From positions 124,001-188,000 of the forward strand of contig JAFLCG010000011.1 in NCBI GenBank assembly GCA_017303635.1: a stretch of DNA of 64,000 nt. The letters run 5' to 3'. The translations under genes were made by a program, and so were the position numbers. Below the pieces are notes generated by a model. The model was not told the DNA's origin and did no database searches. It worked only from the letters and a program-made list of their open reading frames with translations. This DNA comes from Anaerolineae bacterium. Lineage in GTDB: Bacteria > Chloroflexota > Anaerolineae > Aggregatilineales > Phototrophicaceae. Below are positions 52,333 to 60,782 of this stretch, piece by piece (the first letter of the stretch is position 1; each line of letters opens with the position of its first letter).

Positions 52333-53604
52333 TTATGCGTCGTGATGCTCGTGGGACCCTGTGCCGGGGTAAAGATTGAGGAAGCGCACCCCCAGCGTAA
52401 AGACGAACCAACTATAGGCCACGATCCCGATGGCCACACCCCATTCGACCAGCGCCGGTTCATAGGTGTTGATCGGGAAGATGTCCCGTACGCCTGGAGA
52501 CCAATCCAGCGGAATAACGAAACCGGAAAGGGTCATGTTCCAGCGGTTGATTACCAGTCCGGCGATCACCATAATCGCTGCCAGCATGATCGCGTTGCGG
52601 TTCTGGCGGATGCGCCCCCACAGCATGAAGATCGCCGGGACGAGCGCCCCGAAAACCACTTCACCGAACCAGAATGTGAAGTTGTACGGCGTATTCTGCG
52701 CCAGAATTTCTGCGCCGAGCTGCTGTTCCGGCACATGGCTGTAGTAATTGGTCGCTGCCCAACTCCATAACTTCAGGTACAGGTACGCCAGGCAGGCAAA
52801 CCCCACGAAACGGGCCACATTATTGATGACGTCCGCTGGCACCAGTTCCCGGTGCAGCAGCTTGCTGCTCAGAAGTGTCACGAACAACGTTAGTGAAACG
52901 CCTGCAGCGATAGCAGACAGGATGAACAAAACGGGCGCGCTCGGTGAATACCAGAATGGGCGTGCGGTCAGGATGCCGTAAGTAGCGCCCAGCGAGGATT
53001 GATGCAGGAGCGAAAGACCCATACCGAACAGGGCCACAATCGGCATCAGTCGGTGCAGGAAGTGAGAGAACTTGACCAGAATACCGATCCGCCGCAGTGG
53101 GGTGCTTTCCACAATGACAGGCAGCAGTTCAATCGCCAGCACCGTTGTGTACAAGACGACGCACATGGTGATTTCCCAGAGCACCGAGTGGACGTTCCAG
53201 TAAATCAGCGGGTGGTAGAAACGGTCAAAGCGTCCAATGTCGATGAACAGCGCCAGCATGGCGGAGGAATATCCCAGCAGACCGACCAGCACGGCGGCGC
53301 GGGCAATTGACTCAAAGCGTTTGAGGCCAAAGATATAGACTGCCGCCGAAAGCGTAAACGCTCCTGCGCCCAGTCCAATCGAAGACAGGTCAACGGTGAT
53401 CCACAAACCCCACGGTAGTTCATCCGAGAGGTTAGTGACTTCCAATCCGTTGAGCAGGACATGAATGCCGCTGATGGCTCCAATCGTGAGCATGACGATC
53501 AACAGCCCGATCCACAACAGGAATCGCATCGAGATACGCATTCCACTGCTTTTGGGGATGACCGGTTCCGCGCCGGATGGTTGAGCCGGGTTCATGGCAG
53601 TCAT
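52333..53604 (-). CDS. nrfD: NrfD/PsrC-like quinol-interacting membrane subunit
   Basis: The 423-residue protein has nine or ten hydrophobic segments and matches the NrfD/PsrC/HybB family, with LPWGLWITVDLSSIGLGAGAF, YWNVHSVLWEITMC, HRLMPIVALFGMGLSLLHQ and VINRWNMTLSGF. Such subunits hold the menaquinone site and exchange electrons with a periplasmic ferredoxin-like partner. The gene overlaps the ferredoxin gene by four bases and ends the cytochrome operon. HybB-type use with a hydrogenase is possible, since hyp genes are near, but the cytochromes in the same operon favour an Nrf-like complex. Confidence 0.9.
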   Translation of the reverse strand: MTAMNPAQPSGAEPVIPKSSGMRISMRFLLWIGLLIVMLTIGAISGIHVLLNGLEVTNLSDELPWGLWITVDLSSIGLGAGAFTLSAAVYIFGLKRFESIARAAVLVGLLGYSSAMLALFIDIGRFDRFYHPLIYWNVHSVLWEITMCVVLYTTVLAIELLPVIVESTPLRRIGILVKFSHFLHRLMPIVALFGMGLSLLHQSSLGATYGILTARPFWYSPSAPVLFILSAIAAGVSLTLFVTLLSSKLLHRELVPADVINNVARFVGFACLAYLYLKLWSWAATNYYSHVPEQQLGAEILAQNTPYNFTFWFGEVVFGALVPAIFMLWGRIRQNRNAIMLAAIMVIAGLVINRWNMTLSGFVIPLDWSPGVRDIFPINTYEPALVEWGVAIGIVAYSWFVFTLGVRFLNLYPGTGSHEHHDA

Positions 53605-54434
53605 GAGATCAAACCCTCCGGTGGAATGTAATAGACGCTGGGTTCGGTGCCCAGGTCTTCGCGCAGGCGCAGTGTGGGCATTGATTCGACAATGCGGGCG
53701 ACGCTGCTGGTCGGATCATTCAGGTTGCCAAAGAAGCGGGCGTTCACCGGGCAAACGTTCACGCAGGCAGGGGTTGCCTGCTCATCAACTCCCGGCATCA
53801 AACCTGCTGCCAGGCCCGCATCAATACGGTGGATGCAGAAGGTACATTTTTCCACCACACCCCGCGGGCGGCGGGGTACTTCCGGGTTGCCCCATTCCGG
53901 CACGCGCGGATTTTGATCTTCCCGTTCGCCCCAGTTGAAGCTGCGCGCATTGTACGGGCAGGCGGTTTGGCAGTAGCGACAGCCAATGCACTTGTCATAG
54001 TCCATCACCACCAGACCATCGTGCCGGTGATAGGTCGCGCCCACCGGGCAGACCTCCACACACGGCGCATTGCGGCAGTGCAGGCAGGGGCGGGTGATGT
54101 GGAACACGTTTCCTAGCGGCGTTTCGTCTTCTACCCGCACGTTCCAGCGCATGTCATCGCGGGTATCATTAGTCGCTTGGCACGCCCATACGCAGTAATC
54201 GCATCCGATGCACTTCCGCAGGTCGATCACCATGGCCCAGTGATAATTTGGCTCACCCTCGTGCGGATTGGTCGCTCGCTCGTGCAGGATGTCGCGCACA
54301 AAGGTATCCAGCGGCTCTGCCAGCGTCGCCGCCAGCACCATCGTAGCGCCACCGCCGATCAGCAGGGACATGAACTCCTTGCGGGAGAGCAGCCGGCTGA
54401 CTTTTGGTTCAGCCGGCACCTGTTCTGGAGTCAT
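53601..54434 (-). CDS. Periplasmic 4Fe-4S ferredoxin-like protein, NrfC/PsrB type
   Basis: The 277-residue product has an N-terminal SRKEFMSLLIGGGATMVLAA, a Tat-like signal in which the second Arg is Lys, so export may be Tat-dependent or membrane-anchored. Four cysteine clusters follow: CIGCDYCVWAC, CLHCRNAPCVEVC, CIGCRYCQTAC and CTFC...C/CVNVC, for four [4Fe-4S] centres. It would wire the NrfD subunit to the two nonaheme cytochromes encoded upstream. The start overlaps the stop of the cytochrome gene by one base. Confidence 0.92.
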   Translation of the reverse strand: MTPEQVPAEPKVSRLLSRKEFMSLLIGGGATMVLAATLAEPLDTFVRDILHERATNPHEGEPNYHWAMVIDLRKCIGCDYCVWACQATNDTRDDMRWNVRVEDETPLGNVFHITRPCLHCRNAPCVEVCPVGATYHRHDGLVVMDYDKCIGCRYCQTACPYNARSFNWGEREDQNPRVPEWGNPEVPRRPRGVVEKCTFCIHRIDAGLAAGLMPGVDEQATPACVNVCPVNARFFGNLNDPTSSVARIVESMPTLRLREDLGTEPSVYYIPPEGLIS

Positions 54435-55681
54435 CAGTTAGGCTCCTCAGTCTTGGTTTCACCAGAAGATTTCTCCTCAGTTGTATCTGTTGCCGCTGCC
54501 ACCGGCTGTGGAGCTGGCACAACTGGGGTAACAGGCTGGGCTGGGGGCGTATTGCGCCCGCGGGCCACAAAGATGGCTGCGACGGTCGCTCCCAATCCCA
54601 ATCCGACCATCAGACCTTGCAGAAGCGGGGCATAGGTCGGCGGCTCAATCTGCGTCACTTCGGCCGGGGCTGGTTCCAGCGCCGCCAGTTGATCGCGCAG
54701 GTTATTCACTTCAATCTGCAGGGCGGTGCTGTCGCCACCGAGTGTTGCCCAGGTGCCGTCCAGCAGCAGTTGTTCATGACAGGTCGTGCAGGGTACGGCA
54801 TCGAGCTGCATGGTGTGGCCTGTGCCCCGGTCAGCCAGTGCTACCGTCACGCTCGCATCATGCTCTGCCCGGTACATATGGCAGTCCACGCATTCGACCG
54901 GATAATCATTGCCGCCGTGCTGCTGATGAGCCCACAGGTTAGGCATTTCATTGTGGCAGTTCAGGCATAGTTCATTCGAAGTCTCACCCGCCCGAATGCG
55001 CTGGCTGTGCGGTGAGTGACAGGTCGCACAGCCCAACGGGCCAATATCAACGTGCTCGCTCACGCGCCATTCCGTCAGGGTCGAAGTGTGGCAGTCACCG
55101 CACACCCCGGCGATCAGTTCCGGTTCTTCCACCACGGGTTGGACATCGTGCGCGCTGTGACAATCGGTGCAGACTGCGGCTCCCGTGTTGCCTGCTAAAA
55201 TCGCTTCTTCATGGAGGCCTGCCTGCAATTCATTGACCTGATCAGTATGGCAGGACGCGCAAATGGCGACCGAATCAATAGTGTAGGTGCGGGCATCAGT
55301 TGGGGTGGGGCCGGAGTGTGGGAAGGCATCTGTCCCATGACAATCCAGGCAGCCCAGTTTACCTTCACTGCTGTTTTCTCCATGGACCGAGGCATTCAGT
55401 CGATCCGGGTTGACGTACAGGTTGAAGATGCTGCCGTCCTGAAGGGTGACAGATTGCCAGGGGCTGCTGTGACACATCAGGCAGTAACCGTTATCGCCCG
55501 TCGGGGTGATCGCTTCGGGCGAGGGGCTGTAGATTGCCAGTCCGGCTGGTGTCGCTTCCGGGGTGACATCGGGCGTTGCATCCTGCGCCTGAACGGCGTA
55601 GATCATGTTGAACCCGGCGACGAAGCAGGTGATCCCTATCGCCAGGCAGATGCCAATGAGACGGCGTTTCGCGGGGGTCAT
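54434..55681 (-). CDS. Nonaheme c-type cytochrome with C-terminal membrane anchor
   Basis: The 415-residue product has a signal segment (about 8-32) and nine CXXCH sites (first Cys at 67, 111, 141, 171, 194, 218, 239, 264, 298), arranged as in NapC/NrfB/NrfH-like and DmsE-type electron carriers. A short coiled segment (about 320-337) and a membrane segment (354-373) follow, then a Pro/Thr/Glu-rich tail facing the cytoplasm or outside. It likely carries electrons between the ferredoxin and the second cytochrome. It is encoded 20 bases after the gene at 55702-57327. Confidence 0.9.
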   Translation of the reverse strand: MTPAKRRLIGICLAIGITCFVAGFNMIYAVQAQDATPDVTPEATPAGLAIYSPSPEAITPTGDNGYCLMCHSSPWQSVTLQDGSIFNLYVNPDRLNASVHGENSSEGKLGCLDCHGTDAFPHSGPTPTDARTYTIDSVAICASCHTDQVNELQAGLHEEAILAGNTGAAVCTDCHSAHDVQPVVEEPELIAGVCGDCHTSTLTEWRVSEHVDIGPLGCATCHSPHSQRIRAGETSNELCLNCHNEMPNLWAHQQHGGNDYPVECVDCHMYRAEHDASVTVALADRGTGHTMQLDAVPCTTCHEQLLLDGTWATLGGDSTALQIEVNNLRDQLAALEPAPAEVTQIEPPTYAPLLQGLMVGLGLGATVAAIFVARGRNTPPAQPVTPVVPAPQPVAAATDTTEEKSSGETKTEEPN

Positions 55682-55701
55682 GTCGGTCTCCCTGACCGGG
55701 C

Positions 55702-57327
55702 TTACTGCCCGGCCTCCGTGGTGTACAAGCCTAATTCCTCATAGACGGCATCCAGCAGCGCGTCCGCATAGGTGTAGTTATGAACGCCCAGGCTCCCATC
55801 GCCTTCTACAAAGTCGAGCGCCTGCGTGACCCATGCCGGAGTGGCATCGGTAACGGCAGCCCGTGCAGTTTCCAGCCGTGCTTGCGTATCCGTCTGGATA
55901 GCCGCGATCAACGCGCTGATGTTCTCTGGGGAGGCCTGGTCTTCATGGCAGGATGAGCACGAGTCCGGCAGACCTTCTACGTTGAAGGCCAGCACCGGCG
56001 CAAAAGTATGGCTGCTGCGTTCACCACCCGAACTGATCGGCACTGACGGCATATGGCAGGAGGCACACGTTGGGCCATCCTCAGCGCCAAAGTGCGCGCC
56101 CACAAACCCGGAGATACCCTCAACGAAGTCCACCCCTTCAAACATCTCTTTGGAAGGATGATGGATACCTTCTGGCGTGTTGGTGTGGCAGTCGGCGCAG
56201 AGTGAGACCGGTTCCTGTATCAGGTTAAAATCAAACTCGGCTTCGCTGTGCGGGTTGTGGCAGCTAATGCAGCCCACGCCGAACTGGGCACTGTCGAGTG
56301 TGGCTGGTGCGGGCGCTTGCCCACCACGATCTTCGCTCTCGACTGCCGCGATCAATCGCTGTGTGTAGGCATAGTCGCTGCTGTGGCAGCGCAGGCAGCT
56401 GTCTTCTGCCTGATCGCTTTCCCGCAGGCTGCTGAGTGAACTGGCGTGCGCGGAAGCCGACCATTCGTTGAATTGCATGTTAGCCTGGTTGGCGTGACCA
56501 CTCGACCACCAATGATCAGTTTGATCAGTTGTGCTCAGAGTGAACGAGGCACTCAGGTCGCTGCCAGGGCGGAAGCCTACCGGGAAGGGTTGGCCTTCGG
56601 CAGTAGTCCCCCGGCTGTGGCATTGACCGCACACCTGTGGATCAGTGGCCGGGTTGATCGAGGCGCGGATGTCGACGAGTTCTTCCTCGTCAGGGTTACG
56701 TCCGGCGTCGCTCGCTAGTTCTTCATGGATTTCGCCGGGACCGTGACAGGATTCGCATTGAACGCCGTCATCTTCCCAGCGCCCATTTTCGAGGTTCAGG
56801 CCTGTGGTGTGGCAGTACGCACAATTGGTTTCCCAGTCGTAAGCAGGATCATCCCAGCTAGTCGCCAGGGAAAGCGGTCGCCATTCGCCAGCCGCCACGT
56901 CCCATTCTGCCGGGAGCACGCGGTTATCGCCGCGTTCCACTTCATATAGGTAGCGTTGGCTGTAGCGCCCACTGCCGATCACATAGGCGATATCATCTGC
57001 TTCAAAAGCGCGCGGTGCATCTTCACCGGGGAACTGCACTTGTCGCAGTTCAGCCCCCACGCTGAAATCCGCCAGAATGGGGTCTTTGTCGCGGGAGGTG
57101 TCGATCAACGCCAGACCATGTCGGGAGTCGTCGTGTCGTCGTGCCAGATCCCGATGGCAGGATGAACATTCGCTGGCACCGATGTAATCGGCGTCACTGA
57201 GATCAATGACATCTTGTGCCGCGGCTGGTGTTTGCTCCAACCACAGCAGGCTGAATCCCAATCCCAGAAACAGAATTCCAGCACAGAAAAACCAGATTGG
57301 CTGAAGCCACGGAGTCCGTGAAGGCAT
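55702..57327 (-). CDS. Nonaheme c-type cytochrome, possible terminal reductase
   Basis: The product of about 541 residues has an N-terminal signal/anchor (11-31) and nine CXXCH sites (first Cys at 54, 169, 191, 233, 311, 353, 377, 421, 457). The C-terminal helical part with GSLGVHNYTYADALLDAV recalls the end of NrfA-like and related multiheme reductases, but no CXXCK active-site motif is present. As first gene of the cytochrome operon it may be the catalytic subunit; the substrate is unknown. ATG 57327 (MPSRTPWL) is chosen for its AAAGG at a good distance; ATG 57333 is close to it, and the open frame to 57462 runs through a palindrome. Confidence 0.88.
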   Translation of the reverse strand: MPSRTPWLQPIWFFCAGILFLGLGFSLLWLEQTPAAAQDVIDLSDADYIGASECSSCHRDLARRHDDSRHGLALIDTSRDKDPILADFSVGAELRQVQFPGEDAPRAFEADDIAYVIGSGRYSQRYLYEVERGDNRVLPAEWDVAAGEWRPLSLATSWDDPAYDWETNCAYCHTTGLNLENGRWEDDGVQCESCHGPGEIHEELASDAGRNPDEEELVDIRASINPATDPQVCGQCHSRGTTAEGQPFPVGFRPGSDLSASFTLSTTDQTDHWWSSGHANQANMQFNEWSASAHASSLSSLRESDQAEDSCLRCHSSDYAYTQRLIAAVESEDRGGQAPAPATLDSAQFGVGCISCHNPHSEAEFDFNLIQEPVSLCADCHTNTPEGIHHPSKEMFEGVDFVEGISGFVGAHFGAEDGPTCASCHMPSVPISSGGERSSHTFAPVLAFNVEGLPDSCSSCHEDQASPENISALIAAIQTDTQARLETARAAVTDATPAWVTQALDFVEGDGSLGVHNYTYADALLDAVYEELGLYTTEAGQ

Positions 57328-57349
57328 TGTCATTGCCTTTCGAGTGCGA

Positions 57350-57373
57350 GTAGGGACGTGAAATTGCACGTCC
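57350..57373. repeat. GTAGGG palindrome upstream of cytochrome gene
   Basis: GTAGGGACGTG and CACGTCC form seven-base arms (57354-57360, 57367-57373) around AAATTG. It belongs to the dispersed family and lies 23 bases before the cytochrome start, inside the likely leader. Confidence 0.6.
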
Positions 57374-57473
57374 GGTTGCCTGACTATTTCATTTTCCCAT
57401 TCACTGCTTTGATAGCCATCGTTCATGAGGATGAACGCGCTCATCCTCGTGAATGATTTCATATCACGTCGTC

Positions 57474-58163
57474 TTAATGCACCAGCCGCATTCGTACCGC
57501 CAGCAGAGCCGCCTGCGTCCGGTCGGAAACATGTAACTTTTGCAGGATATGCTGCACATGCGTTTTGACGGTCGGGATACTAATGCTCAAGGTGTCGGCA
57601 ATCGCCCCGTTAGGTAGCCCCTGGACCATCAACCGCAGCACATCCTGTTCGCGCTCGGAAAGAGGTTCAACCATTGCGTCAGCCATTGCTGATGAGTCCT
57701 CTGTGAAGGCAGGTCTGGGGGCTTCTACCATCTGGGCGAGCGCTGCCTGGAGTAGCGCCCCATCAATCAGGCTGTCACCCGCCGAGGCTGCCCGCACCAC
57801 CCGCACAATCTGATCGGGATCTGTCTCTTTGGAAAGGTAGCCCGCTGCACCGCCGTTGATTGCCCGGATCAGATAGGCTGGGTTGGCATAGGTGGTCAGG
57901 ATGATGACGCTGGTTGAGGGTGACGCTTGCTTGATTTCGGGCAGGCTTTGCAGACCATCACCGTCTTTCATGCGGATGTCAAGCAGCATCACATCGGGCT
58001 TGAGCTGCTCTGCCACGCGGATCGCTTCCTGACCACTTTCCGCTTCCGCCACCACTTCGATGCCGGGGCGGGTCAGCAGGGTGCGTAAGCCCTGCCGGAC
58101 GATCCCATGATCGTCCACAATGGCGACACGAATGGTGTTCTCAAGGGCTTGAGTGTTAATCAC
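57474..58163 (-). CDS. NarL/FixJ-family response regulator
   Basis: The 229-residue product has a receiver domain (VAIVDDHGIVRQGL, phospho-acceptor Asp in VMLLDIRMKDGDG, Lys in GYLSKETDPD) and a LuxR helix-turn-helix (LSEREQDVLRLMVQGLPNG, then ISIPTVKTHVQHILQKL). It is encoded between its kinase (four-base overlap) and the cytochrome operon in the same direction, so it probably controls that operon, as NarL/NarP do for nrf and nap genes. Confidence 0.94.
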   Translation of the reverse strand: MINTQALENTIRVAIVDDHGIVRQGLRTLLTRPGIEVVAEAESGQEAIRVAEQLKPDVMLLDIRMKDGDGLQSLPEIKQASPSTSVIILTTYANPAYLIRAINGGAAGYLSKETDPDQIVRVVRAASAGDSLIDGALLQAALAQMVEAPRPAFTEDSSAMADAMVEPLSEREQDVLRLMVQGLPNGAIADTLSISIPTVKTHVQHILQKLHVSDRTQAALLAVRMRLVH

Positions 58164-59968
58164 AGGGTTGGGATCTCCGTTGGTCTAATGAGTAAATCGG
58201 GTTCAGGTGCTACGTTAAGACTGTGTGGTACATAGACTTGGATATGGGTGCCTTGGCCGGCTTGGCTGCTGATGGTGCAGTCACCGCTAATCAGGCTGGC
58301 CCGTTCTTGCATGGTGGTGATTCCCAGTCCATGTCCTTCGCCGTCATGGCCCAGCTTTCGCAGGTCAAAGCCCACGCCGTCATCTTCAATCAGCAGGTAG
58401 ATGCCGTCGCCATTGTGCAGCGATACTTTGACGCGCTTGGCTTTGGCGTGTTTGCAGGCGTTATTGAGCGCTTCCTGGGCGATGCGGTAGAGCGTGACCG
58501 CCACTGTTTTCTCGGGTTCGTGTGGCAGCGATTGAATATCCAGTTCCAGCGACCATCCGCTGGCATCAGCGGTCGTTCGCGCCACTTCCTCAATCGCGGT
58601 TGCCAGTCCCAGGTCATCCAGCGTGGCCGGTCGCAACCCCTCGATGATCCTTCGTCCTTCAACAATGGCTTCGGAAAGCGCGTCGCAGCCGTGTCGGATA
58701 CTTAATTGTGTTTCGGTCGTTTGTTGTGTGCAGACCCGCTGGCATTTGCTCAGGTGCAGCCGCGCCCCGACCAACTGCTGAATCAGACCGTCATGCAGGT
58801 CATACGCAACCAGCTTGCGTTCTTCTTCCTGGGCATTGATGAGCCGTTCAATCAGCCGGTGTTCGAGTTTGCGCTTACCTTCCAGTTCATGTGCCATCTC
58901 AAAGAACGTGCGGGTCAGGCTGCCAATTTCGTCATTGGCAAGCTTTGCCGGGAGTTCCGGCGCGACCCCTGTATGACCAAATTGTGCCGCCAGCCGTTCC
59001 AGTTGCTTGATCGGGTTTACCAGCAGGCTGCTCGTGAACCATGCCAGCACCACCGCGAAAATCGCCGCACCAATCAGGAACAGGAGCGCCACCCGGTAAA
59101 AATCGTTGACCGAGGCATACAGCACCTCAGTTGGGGTTTGTCGGAAGATGACCCAGGCCTGCTGGTTGGCATCTGTGCTATCCGCCTGGGTTGAGGGATA
59201 AATCGTGTCGTAAACGTAGACGCTGTTGGCAGTTTCCAGGCTGCCGCTGCCATTCTCAAGCATGAGCGGGATATATTGGGTGGAACTGGTTGGCTCAAAG
59301 CCATCCGGATAGACGATGAAACCACCATCCTGGTCAACCATGGCCCATGTGTCGGAACCGGGTCTGATGGGTAGTGAACGCAGCAGCCAGCTTGCGCTCA
59401 GGTCGATAACCAGCACGCCATCCGGTAAGTGAAACGCATAATGGATATAAGGGATGTTGCCAATCAGGAAGGGCCCCACCCACACGCCATACAGGGGTTG
59501 GCGAAGCACCTCGGTAACCCAGGGCTGATTCTGAGTATTGATCGCATCAGGCGGGCTGGCAACCAGTCGATCTACGTCAGCCTGCTTAATCTCCAGGATG
59601 CCTTGTCCCGCTGTATCCACCAGCAGCAGACCGTGGTACATCGGGCGCACCGATGCCAGCTCCAGAAAATCCTGTTCCAGTTCCCGCCGCCAGAACTCAC
59701 GCTCTTCAGCCACAGTCTGCTGCTGGAAGCGCTCAAAGTTCCTTAGAGAACCCAGGTGGAGCGCATCACCTTGTACCTGCTGCAAGGCGCTGACGATGCT
59801 TTCCGCTTGAAGGTGTACCTGATGAATGGAGCGGTCCAGCGCCTGTTGGGAAAGGGCGGTGCGCGTGAAGAAATGACCATACAAACCGGTTGCGGTCAGC
59901 GGGATCACCATCAGTGCCAGAAATGCGATTGCTAGTTTGGTATGAATACTCTTGCTTGAAATCATCAC
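58160..59968 (-). CDS. NarX/DesK-type sensor histidine kinase
   Basis: The 602-residue product has a membrane segment (about 12-32), a large external sensor domain of Cache type (to about 290), a second membrane segment and a HAMP linker. A HisKA_3 domain (YDLHDGLIQQLVGARLHL, His in LHDG) and HATPase (IAQEALNNACKHAKAKRV, DDGVGFD, GHGLGITTMQERA) follow. The Cache-like part probably senses a small external ligand. It is cotranscribed with the NarL-type regulator. The divergent ccmE gene starts 168 bases away. Confidence 0.92.
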   Translation of the reverse strand: MMISSKSIHTKLAIAFLALMVIPLTATGLYGHFFTRTALSQQALDRSIHQVHLQAESIVSALQQVQGDALHLGSLRNFERFQQQTVAEEREFWRRELEQDFLELASVRPMYHGLLLVDTAGQGILEIKQADVDRLVASPPDAINTQNQPWVTEVLRQPLYGVWVGPFLIGNIPYIHYAFHLPDGVLVIDLSASWLLRSLPIRPGSDTWAMVDQDGGFIVYPDGFEPTSSTQYIPLMLENGSGSLETANSVYVYDTIYPSTQADSTDANQQAWVIFRQTPTEVLYASVNDFYRVALLFLIGAAIFAVVLAWFTSSLLVNPIKQLERLAAQFGHTGVAPELPAKLANDEIGSLTRTFFEMAHELEGKRKLEHRLIERLINAQEEERKLVAYDLHDGLIQQLVGARLHLSKCQRVCTQQTTETQLSIRHGCDALSEAIVEGRRIIEGLRPATLDDLGLATAIEEVARTTADASGWSLELDIQSLPHEPEKTVAVTLYRIAQEALNNACKHAKAKRVKVSLHNGDGIYLLIEDDGVGFDLRKLGHDGEGHGLGITTMQERASLISGDCTISSQAGQGTHIQVYVPHSLNVAPEPDLLIRPTEIPTL

Positions 59969-60136
59969 AACCCCTCTCCCTGTGACTCATTCTGGAACAG
60001 ATTCGCTAAATTCATCCGTGATTATCGTCACGCGAGACTCGTACTGATCGTCATCGCTTCCAGGGGTTGAAACCGACTACTCTACAGTTCAAAACACCAT
60101 GCGTATCGTTTTCTGTTAAAGAAGGGTGGAGGGGAT

Positions 60137-60688
60137 ATGAGTCAATTGAGCACAACAACCCAGGGCGTTGCTGATTGGGAAAAGATGGCTGGCGCATCCA
60201 GCCAGTCTAAACGCCGTGAATTCCCGAAGTTTCTCATCGGTGGTGTCCTGCTGTTGGTCGCCGTCGGCTACCTGATTATCAGCGGCACCATGGGCGGTGC
60301 ACGCTACTTTATGACCGTTGATGAACTCGTCAGTGATCCGCAGTACGTCGGTCAAAAAGTACGTATCACCGGAGCAGTCGTTGGCGAGAGCATCGTCTAC
60401 GACAGTGAAAACCTCATCATTCAGTTCACCATCGCCAATGTGGAGGACAATCCGAGTGATCTGGCCCTCGCGCTCCACAACGCCGTCAGTGATCCCACCA
60501 TCGCCCGCCTGCCCGTCTATATTGAAGGTGAAGTCAAGCCGGATCTGCTCCAGCACGAAGCCCAGGCCATTCTCTCGGGTGAACTCCGCGCCGATGGCAC
60601 CTTCTATGCCACGGAACTGCTGCTCAAATGCCCCAGTCGCTATGAGGAGAGTGTCCCCGCTCAGGTGCAGGCTGAACCAGGCATATAA
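60137..60688 (+). CDS. ccmE: Cytochrome c maturation haem chaperone CcmE, CxxxY type
   Basis: The 183-residue product has one membrane anchor (about 32-50) and an OB-fold haem chaperone domain (VGQKVRITGAVVGESI). The haem-binding HxxxY of standard CcmE is replaced by CPSRY (Cys165, Tyr169), the variant known from Desulfovibrio and archaea. It would pass haem from the membrane to CcmF/H. GGAGG precedes the ATG. The many cytochromes in this window are its likely clients. Confidence 0.92.
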   Translation: MSQLSTTTQGVADWEKMAGASSQSKRREFPKFLIGGVLLLVAVGYLIISGTMGGARYFMTVDELVSDPQYVGQKVRITGAVVGESIVYDSENLIIQFTIANVEDNPSDLALALHNAVSDPTIARLPVYIEGEVKPDLLQHEAQAILSGELRADGTFYATELLLKCPSRYEESVPAQVQAEPGI

Positions 60689-60702
60689 CTGCTTTCCACC
60701 TT

Positions 60703-60728
60703 GTAGGGGCGCACGGCTGTGCGCCCGC
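60703..60728. repeat. GTAGGGG palindrome between ccmE and ccmF
   Basis: Arms GGGCGCAC/GTGCGCCC-like bases enclose GGC. The 25 or so bases are the same as those at 63402-63427, 2.7 kb away in the same operon. Confidence 0.7.
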
Positions 60729-60782
60729 CGCAAATAATCCCATGATTGTCATTTAGTCAATCCCGTTGGAGGGAGTGAGTCT

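Noticed and set aside
43906..57327. Dissimilatory sulfite reductase, Sox or classical nitrite reductase genes
   Set aside because: I looked for DsrAB, SoxXAYZB and an NrfA CXXCK motif among the cytochrome genes and found none; only the families listed are present.
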